Assembly: GCF_031755915.1 (NCBI RefSeq) | Contig: NC_083384.1 | Location: forward strand, 1,520,001 to 1,584,000 | Length of the DNA stretch: 64,000 nt | Source: Ziziphus jujuba | Lineage: Eukaryota; Streptophyta; Magnoliopsida; Rosales; Rhamnaceae | Reading direction: 5' to 3' | Part shown: one piece after another, positions 20,226 through 30,374 of the stretch | Layout: every line of letters starts with the position of its first letter | How positions within the stretch are numbered: position 1 is the stretch's first letter | The notes under the pieces: generated by a model | Told to the model about the DNA's origin: nothing | What the model saw: only the letters and a program-made list of their open reading frames with translations | Database searches by the model: none | Position numbers and translations under genes: made by a program

Positions 20226-23200
20226 ATGGCAGATTCTAGAATAAGAACAGGGGATCCACCCTTGAGGATCAATGAGGAAGAGTCCGTAGCATTCCATGGC
20301 GATGACCGAGCTACCGGGAGTGGAGACCAAGTGGATATGAGAGCTGTCTTGGAATCAATACAGCGGGTTAGTGCTCAAGTTGAGCATGTGAATCAAAGAG
20401 TGGGAAGACTAGAAGCCTCACAAGGAAGGCCGAATACAAGAAATAGGCAAGAATTCCATGGAGGACGAGGCCGAGGACGAGGAGGTCGCGAGAGGCCGAG
20501 AGAGGAATTTGATGAGGAGCCATTCGACGGCGACTTTGAGGAAGGTATGGACGAAACCTTTGCTGTCCAAGATAGAGCTGGTCATGGGAGATATAGGAGG
20601 GAAGATACAGATGATGATTTGGGAAATATCAAGGTTAATATCCCACCTTTTATGGGTAAAAGTGATCCCGAAGCTTATTTGGAGTGGGAAGAAAAAATGG
20701 AGATGATCTTTGACTACCACAACTATTCGGAAGGTAAGAAGGTGAAGTTGGCAGCAATGGAGTTTGGCCATTATGCACTCCAATGGTGGACAAATGAGCA
20801 AAGCACCCGAAGAAGAGTTGGTGATGACTTAATTACAACATGGCGACAAATGAAAGGAGCCATGAGGAAGCGGTTTGTGCCATCCCATTACCATAGGTTG
20901 CTGCATCAAAGGCTTCAATCTTTGTCTCAAGGAAGTAGGTCCGTGGAGGATTATTACAAAGAGATGGAGATGTTAATGATGAGGCTGAATATGAATGAGG
21001 ATAGGGAGGCAACCATGGCAAGATTTCTTGGAGGGTTAAACCGAGACATTGCCAACCAACTTGAGTTACAACAATACTTGGAATTGGAGGAGATGTTGCA
21101 TGTAGCCATTAAGCTTGAGAACCAATTCAAGAGGAGGGGTGTTAGTACATGGTTTGGAGGAGTTTCTAGCAGTGGAAGGACAAGTTCAAGTGGCTGGAAA
21201 AACAATTCCACTTGTGAAAACAAGTTGAAGCCGAAATTAGGAGAAGAAACTACCAACTGGCCAAGAAGGGATGTCAAGACCGAATCTGTCCAAGCACTTA
21301 GAGGTGAGATAAAATCTGATCCTAAACCTCAAAAATCCAGAGAAATAATTTGTTTTAAGTGTCAAGGAAGAGGACACATAGCCAGCCAATGCCCAAATAT
21401 AAGAATCATGGTATTAAAGGGTGATGGTGAGCTGGAATCTACGAGTGAAGAAAGTGAGGATGAAGCCAAGCAAGAGGAGGAGGACTTGGAGGATGAACCC
21501 GAAACTTTGCAAGCATCCAATGCTGAATTAAACTTGCTTTCTAGGAGAGTACTTGCTGCATACAAAGATGAGGATGAAATTCAAAGAGAGAACATCTTCC
21601 ACACCCGATGTGAAATTCAAGGTAAGATTTGTAGTATGATTATTGATAGTAGAAGTTGTACTAATGTAATAAGTAACCTTGTAGTTGATAAATTGGGCTT
21701 AAAAACAATAAAACATCCTGAACCATATAGATTACAATGGCTTAATGATAGTGGTGAGATGAAAGTAAACAAACAAGCCAAAGTAAAATTTAATATAGGT
21801 AGATATGAGGATGTAGTTTTATGTGATATTGTACCCATGATTGCTGGACATATACTATTAGATAGGCCATGGCAATTTGATAAAGATGCTACTCATTTTG
21901 GTCGAGAAAATAGTATTGTTTTCAGGTTTAAAGGGAAGAAGGTCAAGCTGGAACCATTATCTCCTAAAGAGGTTTACAAAGACCAATTACAAATGCAACA
22001 AAGGAGAGAAGCCGAAAAGCTTAAGGACAAAGCAAGTATGGCACCAACGGCTTCACCATCCTTTCAAGAAGGTAAGAATGAGGTTGTTGATCAAGGTAAG
22101 GTTTCTAAGACTCATATTGAGTGGAAAGATCAAGGAAAAATCAAAAGAGAGGGGAAAGAGAGTGGCAAACCCGAGAGCTTGGAGAATGAAGGGAAATCTG
22201 AAGGTTTGCGCCAATCCAAAGGGGAAAAAGAAAAAGAAAGAAAAGAAAGGTCAAGTAGCAACTTTTATTTGAGTTTAGGGAATATTAATAAGGTTATTGA
22301 GAGTAAGAAACCTTTGCTGGTCATGATTTATAAAGATAATTATTTTAATGATCAAACTAACATTGAAGAACTTGAATTGCCAAGTTCAATATTTTCTCTT
22401 TTGAAGGAATTTGGAGATGTCTTCCCAAATGAAATTCCAAGTGGACTACCATCCAATCAAGAGGGAAAAGGTAAGCTTGCTATCCAAGGTAAGTCTTCTA
22501 ATACTCAGGTTGTGTGGAAAGATTTTAATAAAACCAAGAGTGAAAAATTTGGTGCAAAAGCCGAGAGTGAGGAAGGTGATATGGCATTGAGTGAGAAAGG
22601 AAAAGGAAGACAAGAAAGGAAGAATATAAATTTTTATCTTAGCTTTGGTGATGTTAATAAAGTAATTATGAATAAGAAATCATTGCTGACCATTAATTTT
22701 AAAGATACTTATTTAAAGATGTCTTTATTGCATAGAACTTTATCTGCATTGTTGAGAGCTTTACTTAGTGGCAATTTGAAAATTTGGGAAATATTGTTTG
22801 CTAACTTTAAAAAGTGTAATTTTGACCATAATGAGCATGTATTTCTAGATTTTTTTGTAATAGTGTTTGACCCAGGAGAATTGGTTTGGTGGCACTTACG
22901 AAAGGAAAGGTTTCCTAAACAAAGAAAGTCAAAGCTCATGCCGCCTAGGGATGGACTTTTTCAAGTTTTGGAGCCGAATAACAAGAATGCCTACAAGCTT
23001 GCTTTACCGGGTGAGTATAACATGAGTGCTGCAATTAATGTTGCTGATTTAACTCCTTTTGTTGCAGGTGATGATCTTGATTTGAGGACAAATCATTTTC
23101 AAGAGGAGGGGAATGATGTGATTCCGCCCGAGGCCGCTCAACCGATAACCCGCTGGGGTGTTGACTCAACACGGATGAAGACTAGGCCAATCAAAAGAGC

Positions 23201-23513
23201 TCAAATTAAGAGATTTAAGGGCAACCTGGGAGTATTTATACAGAGGGTAATCAATCTCAACAGAGCTTGTTCATACTTGAAGATACAAAGCCTATTCGAA
23301 GCATCCAAGTGGTGGAAGCCGATACGGACCAGAGTGACGGTTTTGGTACATTTTTGGAGTCCGAGAAGCATGAAATGGTTCCAATGCTTTATGGGTTCAA
23401 TACATATGCCTAAGAGGTCATGGAATCAAGTTAAAGCAGCCTCAAATGCAATCAAAAAGGGCTTGTATGGACAGCCTCAACAATTTGGCCGAATTTGCTG
23501 TATTGCTTGCTAG
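20226..23513 (+). CDS. Gag-protease-chimeric pol polyprotein, 1095 aa, intact frame
   Basis: Start chosen at MADSRIRTGDPPLRINEEES (20226); an in-frame ATG lies six codons upstream. Order by residue: coiled N-terminus (SAQVEHVNQRVGRLEASQ), Arg/Gly-rich patch, gag domain (GKSDPEAYLEWEEKMEMIF), zinc knuckle CFKCQGRGHIASQC (about 376), protease with IIDSRSC (about 472) in place of the usual DSG, and DRPWQFDKD. Then follow two related charged linkers ending SNFYLSLGN and INFYLSFGD. From about 837 comes an integrase scrap ([19 protein letters not shown]), at 857 an RT scrap (LFANFKKCNFDHNEHVFLDF), and at 882 the integrase C-terminus ([19 protein letters not shown]). Residues from about 963 lie in the 3' LTR. 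RT, RNase H and the DDE core are absent, so it depends on a helper if mobile. Confidence 0.85.
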   Translation: MADSRIRTGDPPLRINEEESVAFHGDDRATGSGDQVDMRAVLESIQRVSAQVEHVNQRVGRLEASQGRPNTRNRQEFHGGRGRGRGGRERPREEFDEEPFDGDFEEGMDETFAVQDRAGHGRYRREDTDDDLGNIKVNIPPFMGKSDPEAYLEWEEKMEMIFDYHNYSEGKKVKLAAMEFGHYALQWWTNEQSTRRRVGDDLITTWRQMKGAMRKRFVPSHYHRLLHQRLQSLSQGSRSVEDYYKEMEMLMMRLNMNEDREATMARFLGGLNRDIANQLELQQYLELEEMLHVAIKLENQFKRRGVSTWFGGVSSSGRTSSSGWKNNSTCENKLKPKLGEETTNWPRRDVKTESVQALRGEIKSDPKPQKSREIICFKCQGRGHIASQCPNIRIMVLKGDGELESTSEESEDEAKQEEEDLEDEPETLQASNAELNLLSRRVLAAYKDEDEIQRENIFHTRCEIQGKICSMIIDSRSCTNVISNLVVDKLGLKTIKHPEPYRLQWLNDSGEMKVNKQAKVKFNIGRYEDVVLCDIVPMIAGHILLDRPWQFDKDATHFGRENSIVFRFKGKKVKLEPLSPKEVYKDQLQMQQRREAEKLKDKASMAPTASPSFQEGKNEVVDQGKVSKTHIEWKDQGKIKREGKESGKPESLENEGKSEGLRQSKGEKEKERKERSSSNFYLSLGNINKVIESKKPLLVMIYKDNYFNDQTNIEELELPSSIFSLLKEFGDVFPNEIPSGLPSNQEGKGKLAIQGKSSNTQVVWKDFNKTKSEKFGAKAESEEGDMALSEKGKGRQERKNINFYLSFGDVNKVIMNKKSLLTINFKDTYLKMSLLHRTLSALLRALLSGNLKIWEILFANFKKCNFDHNEHVFLDFFVIVFDPGELVWWHLRKERFPKQRKSKLMPPRDGLFQVLEPNNKNAYKLALPGEYNMSAAINVADLTPFVAGDDLDLRTNHFQEEGNDVIPPEAAQPITRWGVDSTRMKTRPIKRAQIKRFKGNLGVFIQRVINLNRACSYLKIQSLFEASKWWKPIRTRVTVLVHFWSPRSMKWFQCFMGSIHMPKRSWNQVKAASNAIKKGLYGQPQQFGRICCIAC

Positions 23514-24249
23514 CTTTACTGTATTTTACTGTATTAGCCTTTTCTTATTTTTCCAAGCATGGGCAACGTGTGGGACTTCATATTCAGCTTATTTGGCATC
23601 CTAAAAAGCATCTAGAAGCTGATTTGAAGCTCAAAGAGGTCAAAGATTGATCAAATTCAACTTGATAAAAAAGCTAGCATTTTTAGTTTCCTAATTTGTT
23701 TTTACTTTTTGTTTTAGGAAACTACCATTACTTTTTGACTTTTATTTATTTATTTTCTGGAAAAATAACTTTAGGAAGGTTTTTATTTTATTCTTTCCAT
23801 TGTAAATTAATTAATTCCTAATTTAATATAAAGGAATTAATTAATCAAACTTAGATTAGGAAAGGAAGTATAGTTTAGGCCAACTAGGTTTCTTTATGTG
23901 TGTGGCCGGTTTTTCTTTTGTTTTTAGGGTTTTATTTTGTGGCTTTGTAGCCTATTTAAAGGCTTATTTTTCAATAATAATAAAAACTTTGATTTGAATA
24001 AGAAAATATTTGTGAGATTAATTATCTCTTTGTTCTTTGAGAACACCTAAAACACCATTAGAGAATTGGTTGTTTTAGCTTGACTTATCAATAGGTTTTC
24101 CATCCCCTATTGTGGCGTCTACATTATACCAAGGTTTCTAGCCACAGGTTGGTTAGGGGTTGAGGTCCAATCCATTAGAACTTGAACTTAATTATGATCC
24201 GGGCTAATATAATACGGGTTTAGGAGCAGGTCGTCCTAGGTTCGTATCA
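23114..24249 (+). mobile_element. 3' LTR, full length
   Basis: It starts TGATGTGATTCCGCC inside the open frame and ends GGTTCGTATCA, about 1136 bases. The frame continues 400 bases into it (tail motif KTRPIKRAQIKRFKGNLGV). It contains CTATTTAAAGGCTTATTTTTC, a possible polyA/promoter region. Confidence 0.85.
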
Positions 24250-24772
24250 CAAAGTCTTATCTAGGCCTTCTTGAAAAAAAAGAAAAAAGAAAAAAGAAAA
24301 CTTTGTAAGTTTCAGTACAGTACAAGAAAACGATGCTGTTGAATGAGAAACATAATGAATGTTGAATGTTGAATGAGAAAAAAATTCTTTCATTTTTCAT
24401 ATAAACATATAAATAAATAAATAAATATTTGGGTCATCATTAATCATTTGGCTTGGAGATAGTATTTCAGTATCTATACGTATATACAGGTTTATTCTTC
24501 ATCCTTTCTGGAGTTTCGATAGAAGTATTCCTTGACTAATGCATTGGAGCCAACTCCACTTGTTAGAATAGCTTCCATTGAGTCTCTGCACCTATCCTTT
24601 TTTATTATCACTTTCTGAATCCTTGTTTGTTTTTAGAAAATAGGATTTGGCTCAGGATTGCTCATTTATAATTCCAAGGTTTCTCTGAATTTGAAAGTTA
24701 TCACTTGGTAGGTTTCCGTACCAAGGCTCAATCCAATTAAGTTCGTAGCGTCTACCAATTTTGCCATATCCT
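24250..24772 (-). pseudogene. trnL-UAA: trnL-UAA 5' exon and intron start
   Basis: Reverse reading of 24737-24772 gives GGATATGGCAAAATTGGTAG, then ACGCTACGAACTTAA, the first exon of plastid trnL. The group I intron follows (TTGGATTGAGCCTTGGTACG, AAACCTACCAAGTGATAAC) down to 24250, where it is cut by the LTR. The 3' exon is absent. A C-run (about 24773-24790) adjoins the 5' end. Confidence 0.85.
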
Positions 24773-24790
24773 CCCCCCCCCCCCCCCCAC

Positions 24791-25711
24791 TTCTTATTAA
24801 GGTCTTGGTGCCACTCTTCTTTATTCATTTATTTATATTAGGCTGGAACCGTTGAATTCATTAGATAGTAGTGGAAATGTATTTTCTCCTAATTTGGATT
24901 TATTGTCTATCTTCTTTCATCTCTATCGGATACTCATATTTGGTCCAATCAGAAAAGATTCTATCAGTTCTGTATTTGAAATTAAATTCAATACGAAATT
25001 AAATTCAATATACAATATATATATATATGGATATATACCACATATATGTTATGTATATTTATTATACCTAAATATATATGTGGTAGATGTATAAGCTAAC
25101 ATGCTATGCCCCTATCTCTATCATTTTTAGTGTGTAATTTTGAATACTTAAACGATCGATTCTTTTTTTTTTCGTTTTAGATTTCACCTTTCCAAATGAA
25201 AACACTGGAATGCTTCATTATGATCTGGATTGTATTTACATAGATTGGATTGCACTTTTCTTTTTCATTTTTTTCTTCCTCTTCCGCTTTTCTTAGGGCG
25301 GACCTTCTATAATAACAATATAAGTAATATAAAAAAAAAAGAACTAAAAAGGAAATTTTTTATTATAATATTTTTATAATATTAATTCTTTATTATAATA
25401 ATTATAATCTTTTTAATCTTTTTCATATTATAAACATTAATATTATAATATTCAAAAATAATTACAAAGTCATTTTTTAATTCACAAAAAAATTCTTACT
25501 ATATAATCAAGATATTGGTTATTGATAAACATAGAATTGATAAAAAAATTGAAATTATATAGCGTTATATTAATTGTTATGTTAATTGCTATGTTTTATA
25601 ATATTCAAATATCCAATATTTCTTTGAACTTCTATTCTAGATTCGTCTCCCCAGTCATATGAATTATGAACAGCTAGTAGCTATGATCCAGTAGTAATTT
25701 GTGTTATGCGA
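24791..25711. other. trnL-trnT spacer (plastid)
   Basis: Very AT-rich spacer with short dinucleotide runs. It is the normal neighbour of trnT-UGU. The open frame at 24852-25094 is low-complexity and not a gene. Confidence 0.6.
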
Positions 25712-25784
25712 GCTCGCTTAGATCAGAGGTTAAAGCATCGCATTTGTAATGTGATGGTCATCGGTTCGATTACAATAGCTGGCT
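25712..25784 (+). tRNA. trnT-UGU: trnT-UGU, decayed copy
   Basis: CGCTTAGATCAGAGGTTAAA, then GCATCGCATTTGTAATGTGA, with the TGT anticodon kept and TTCGATTACAATAGCTGGC at the 3' end. Changes in the D loop, anticodon stem (one pair now G-T) and T stem break pairing, so function is unlikely. Confidence 0.8.
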
Positions 25785-26277
25785 TTCTTCCATCTATTTG
25801 ATTTTTTATTTATTTACAATATCGATAATAAGAATATTGAGATAATATGAATATTGAAAAGGCTTCATACCCTTTTACCTTACCAAGGGTCACCGATCTA
25901 TTATCTCTCTATTATCTCATAGAAACTCCCAATTTAAAAAAAAAAAAAAAAAAAAACTAGAAGTTCAATCTCTGTAAAACAAATCAACCAAGAAAAGAAA
26001 ACTTTGTTATTTATTTATATATTGCTTATTTATTATTTGCTTATTTATATTTTTTTATAAAATTAATTATTGTATTGTATAAAAATTATACACAATAATA
26101 AATAATATTTATATATACATATATTATATATACAATACAATAAGGTTCAGATATTGATACAATTCATCTAATTATTTTTTGTAGTCCAAGACTTTAGTAA
26201 ATTTCACTTCATTTATCATTTAGTTTAGTTTTAATTTCATTCAGGTCTATGAAATTTCAATAAAATAAGGAGTCTTT
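25785..26277. other. trnT-rps4 spacer (plastid)
   Basis: AT-rich spacer with a 20-base A run near 25937. I see no gene. Confidence 0.6.
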
Positions 26278-26879
26278 ATGTCATGTTACAGAGGACCTCG
26301 TTTCAAAAAATATGTCGTATGGGGGCTTTACCGGGACGAACTAGTCAAAACCTTGAGCCGGAAGCGATCTTAGAAACCAATTGTGCCCCGGTAAAAAATC
26401 CCAATATCGTATTTGTTTAGAAGAAAAACAAAAATTCTGCTTTCATTATGGTCTTACAGAACAACAATTACTTAAATATGTTCGTACCACCGGAAAAGCC
26501 AAAGGGTCGATGGGTCAGGTTGTACTACAATTACTTGAAATGCATTTGGATAACATACTTTTTCGATTGGGCATGGCTTGGACTATTCCCCAAGCTGGCC
26601 AATTGGTTAACCATAGACATATTTTAGTTAATGGTCGTATAGTAGATATACCAAGTTATGGCCCCAAACCCTGAGATATTATTACAGTAAGGGATGAACA
26701 AAAATCTAGGGCTGGTTCAAAATTATCTTGATTCAGCCTTCCCTGAGGAATTACCAAAACATTTAATGCTTCACCCATTTCAACATAAACGATTAATCAA
26801 TCAAATAATAGATAGTAAATGGGTCGATCTGAAAATAAATGAGATGCTTGTTGTAGAATATTATTCTCGTCAGACTTAA
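26278..26879 (+). pseudogene. rps4: rps4, frameshifted
   Basis: Plastid small-subunit protein S4. ATG at 26278 gives MSCYRGPRFKK; a frameshift follows (the right frame continues [15 protein letters not shown]). A second long piece reads [20 protein letters not shown] and the S4 RNA-binding segment [19 protein letters not shown], then a stop after GPKP. The end is [20 protein letters not shown] with a stop at 26879. Length agrees with the normal 201 residues, so decay is by point changes and small indels only. Confidence 0.9.
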
Positions 26880-27167
26880 ACCAAACTAAAATAATAAGAA
26901 CAGGGGTTTGGACACCCCTTACTACGTAAAAAGACCCGAGGTAAGGGGTTTTGATCAGGGAATTTTTCTCCCATTCATGTATCATAGATTAGTAGGGCGA
27001 TTTTCATTCCTTGTCCCTTCTTTACATTACAGCATTTTCCATGCCATAGAAATTAGTATTAGGAATAGAGAATCTAAATCAAAGAGAGGGCTAACTATTG
27101 GAATAATGGTATCCATCGTTATTTGATACATTGCGATCAGTAACATTGGTGAATTAGATAAAGTGTA

Positions 27168-27254
27168 CGAAAAGAAAGGGATTCAAACCCTCGGTCAACA
27201 AAAGCCTACATAGCAGTTCCAATGCTATGCCTTCAACCACTCGGCCATCTCACC
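27168..27254 (-). tRNA. trnS-GGA: trnS-GGA, decayed copy
   Basis: Reverse reading begins GGTGAGATGGCCGAGTGGTT, then GAAGGCATAGCATTGGAACT with the GGA anticodon, a long variable arm (GTAGGCTTTTGTTGACC), and GAGGGTTTGAATCCC. It is in its normal place between rps4 and ycf3. The GGTTCGAA to GGTTTGAA change in the T loop and acceptor changes suggest decay. Confidence 0.85.
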
Positions 27255-28148
27255 TACATAACGATTATGGTTCAGAAACCAAGTGAATAGTGAGTTATTC
27301 ATATTCGATTTTTGGATAGGTGTGTACACTCTATTATTTTTTTTTTAATAGAAAGACTTTTATTAAATTAAAGATAAACCCTTCCTTCGACGTTGGGGAA
27401 AAATAATTTTTTTTGTTGAAAAACAATAGATAAAGATTTATGTTTGTGAAGACGGCACTCCCGGCTTTTTCTAATATTTATACCAGATTAAATCACTGAA
27501 TTGGAACGAATACACCGAGCAATCTATTTTTTGATACTATGTTTAATGGATACTTTTAGATGATTATTATATTTAGTTTAAATTATTCATCCATTTTCAT
27601 AAAAATTATAAAATGACTTTTTAGTTTTAGATCTTTCAATCCCTTATCCCAACTTCGGACCAATAGATTTATTCCAAATTCAGAAAACGTCCAGGGGTTT
27701 TTATATTTGATTTTATAGCGTATACCCTTTATACACACAACACAAAATGGATGGTTAGTCTATTTTCATCCATCATAGAATGATTATTTGCTTCTTTTCT
27801 TCTCTCTTTTGATCATAATTCGATTAAAACATCTCTAATTATCCTAATCTGAAGGAAAAATTCTTTGATTCTTCAACTTCGATGAAATAGGAATAGTTCC
27901 TTTCATTCTTTTACTACTACTATTATATTACTACTATATTTTTACTAGTATAAATAGGAATCCCCACATATTTCTTTGTTTTTATTGATTAATGTGAAAA
28001 AGAAAAAGAAAGAATTTGAGTAGAAAGTCTTCTTTTTTAATGAGTCTGTTTTTACGTTATTTTATACTGTCCAATTCCCTTTATTTGGGGATTATTTTCT
28101 CACAACACGAAGGGTAATTCAAAGAAATTATAGAATGGATTTCTACCT
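27255..28148. other. trnS-ycf3 spacer (plastid)
   Basis: AT-rich spacer in normal plastid order. No gene is seen. Confidence 0.6.
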
Positions 28149-30374
28149 ATGTCTAGATTTGGAATAAATGGAAATTTTATTGATAAGACCTTCTCAATTG
28201 TAGCCAATATCTTATTGCGAATAATTCCGACAACTTCGGGAGAGAAAAAGGCATTCATTTATTACTGAGATGGTGCGATTTGATTCTTTTATTTATTATA
28301 TTATAAAATATTATGTTATAATAAATTATAAAAATATATAATAAATTAATTATATTATAAATAAATTAATTACATCGTAATAAATTATAATTAATAAATA
28401 ATATTATTATTGTATATATATTTAATATATTTATATTTAATAATAAATTTATTATGTATATGTATTATAATTATAAATAATTATATAATTATAATAAATT
28501 ACAATTATCAATTATAAAGTTATAAATCAATTTTATATTTTTTTTAGATATTTTCTAATTTTTTCTTTTTTATTGTTATACTTTTTTATTTTACCATTCT
28601 CAATCTCAGGAGAAAGACACTCGGAATAGAAGGAAAAAAATTTATTGAAATAAATCTACGCTTGTTAAAGGTGAAGTTTGTAAACAAAACAAGCCCTTCT
28701 GTCGTGTGTCCCCGATCAATGTAGCCTCAGATGCTTCAATTGTAGATTTTAGAGTATTGAGCAAAAAGTTACCCTATGGGTTAGGTCAAACCTACTCCAC
28801 TAGTACCGATAGGGGGCATGGGGGAAGAGGCACTACTCCTAGGAATCAACAACATGAAAACTTTGGTATAAATTATACCTTTTCTTTATCAGGATCGGGA
28901 CTAACAAGAATGGTTGGGACAACAAACATCCATCTCGTTCATATTTTGGATACCCATATAACCATCGAAGACTGGTGAAGTGACTAATTCCTGGAAATTA
29001 AGAGGCGTTGAAAACAAAGAAATTGTTGGAGTCACCCTTTTTTATTTTATGTAGTAACAACATGCTTGATGTGAAGGAAAGGTTTTTTTACAAGAAAGTT
29101 GGTTAGAGACTTCTCGTAAAAACACTAGCCTCACTCAGTTTATAATGAGACTATTTTATTTCAATCTTTGTGGATTCCATGTATTATTCTCATTATACAC
29201 ATAAAGGAGGAGCCGTATGAGATGAAAATCTCATGTACGATTCTGAGATTCTTTGAATTGAATGACGGTTGTAACAGATGTCGGCTCAACCCGAAGAAAA
29301 TTATACGGAAGCTTTATAGAATTATTATGAAGCTATGCGATTAGAAATCGATCCCTATGATTGAAGTTATATACTTTATAACGTAGGCCTTATCCACACA
29401 AGGAGCGGAGAATATACAAAAGCTTTGGAATATTATTTCAGGCACTAGAGTGAACCCATTCTTACCACGAGGTTTTAATAATATGGTCGTGATCTGTCAT
29501 TACGTGCAACTATCTCAACTATAGAAAGGGAAAGAAAGAGCAAATCCGTTAATAAATACTAGAAAAAATAGGCGTTCTACATATGTATCATCCAAAACAA
29601 CGATTTTTACTAGCTGTAGTAAAGAAATGCACTTCATAGAAGTGGAAATATGACTAAATTGGTATGCCGAGATACTTTATTCTATGGATAAAAGGTCTTA
29701 CTGAAAAGGAAAGGCCGTAAAGATCAATTCGTGAGATTTTGGGCCGATACAATAACATCTGCTTACTTATATCATGATATGAGATAAAAGTTAGGAATCC
29801 ATTTATGTAATAGAGTTGATCCCCTAAGGTGTTGAGCAGCGATGTAGCATTAGATCCCAACGATAGTAAGTCTTTTTCTTCTTATGAAGAAAGTCTTTTT
29901 CAAAGATTCTATATAAATTTATATATGAAACCAAGATAGTTACCTTTCAGAAAATTCTAATGATAGCGGAAATACCTATGCTTTATAAAGGTGGGAGAAA
30001 AGATAAAACTGATTAAATCATTAAGCAAAATTGAAGTTTGAAACTCATAACCTCTTGTGGTTAACTCGATAGAAAAAAATGGGATAGATCCATAAGAAAT
30101 CTTATTCAATTATATATGGTAGATTAAAAAAATGAGATACTAAAAGAATTTGACTGCTGAGCCATATGAGGTCGGAAACTCTCAAGTACGGTTCTAAAGG
30201 AAGGAATTTACTCACCTATTCCAACCGGGGAGATCAGGCCATTCAACTGAAGATTCTGAAATTGTGGACGCTTGGTTCGACCAAGCTTCCGAGTATTGGA
30301 AACAGGCTATAGCCCTTACTCCTGGGAATTATATTGAAGTGTAAAATTGGTTGAAGATCACAAGGCATTTCGAA
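28149..30374 (+). pseudogene. ycf3: ycf3 (pafI), three exons and two introns
   Basis: Ycf3 is a TPR protein for photosystem I assembly. Exon 1 (28149-28272) reads [20 protein letters not shown], then [18 protein letters not shown] and a stop. Intron 1 starts GTGCGATTTG and ends after a domain V hairpin (GAGCCGTATGAGATGAAAAT). Exon 2 (about 29278-29503) reads MSAQPEENYTEAL, a stop, NYYEAMRLEIDPYD, LYNVGLIHTRSGEYTKALEY. Intron 2 ends after GAGCCATATGAGGTCGGAAA. Exon 3 (about 30219-30374) reads [20 protein letters not shown] and [10 protein letters not shown], with one-base losses. The final stop is not kept. Both introns are group II. Confidence 0.9.
28280..28560. repeat. Very AT-rich tract in ycf3 intron 1
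   Basis: This stretch of about 280 bases is almost only A and T, with repeated AATTATAATAAAT-like words. It is low complexity inside the intron; slippage expansion is likely. Confidence 0.6.

Larger units (their letters stand above)
18524..24249 (+). mobile_element. Ty3/gypsy element, non-autonomous, young
   Basis: Layout: truncated 5' LTR (18524-19061), primer site (19064-19075), leader, a single long open frame (20226-23513), and full 3' LTR (23114-24249). The two LTRs can be compared over about 535 bases, and I count about six differences by eye, which suggests a fairly recent insertion. No RT, RNase H or complete integrase is encoded. No target duplication is found: the left flank is petA spacer, the right flank is trnL intron, which are distant in a plastome. 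Confidence 0.85.

Noticed and set aside
24773..24790. A run of C bases next to trnL as a special motif
   Set aside because: A homopolymer at the trnL 5' end, easily explained by slippage or sequencing error.
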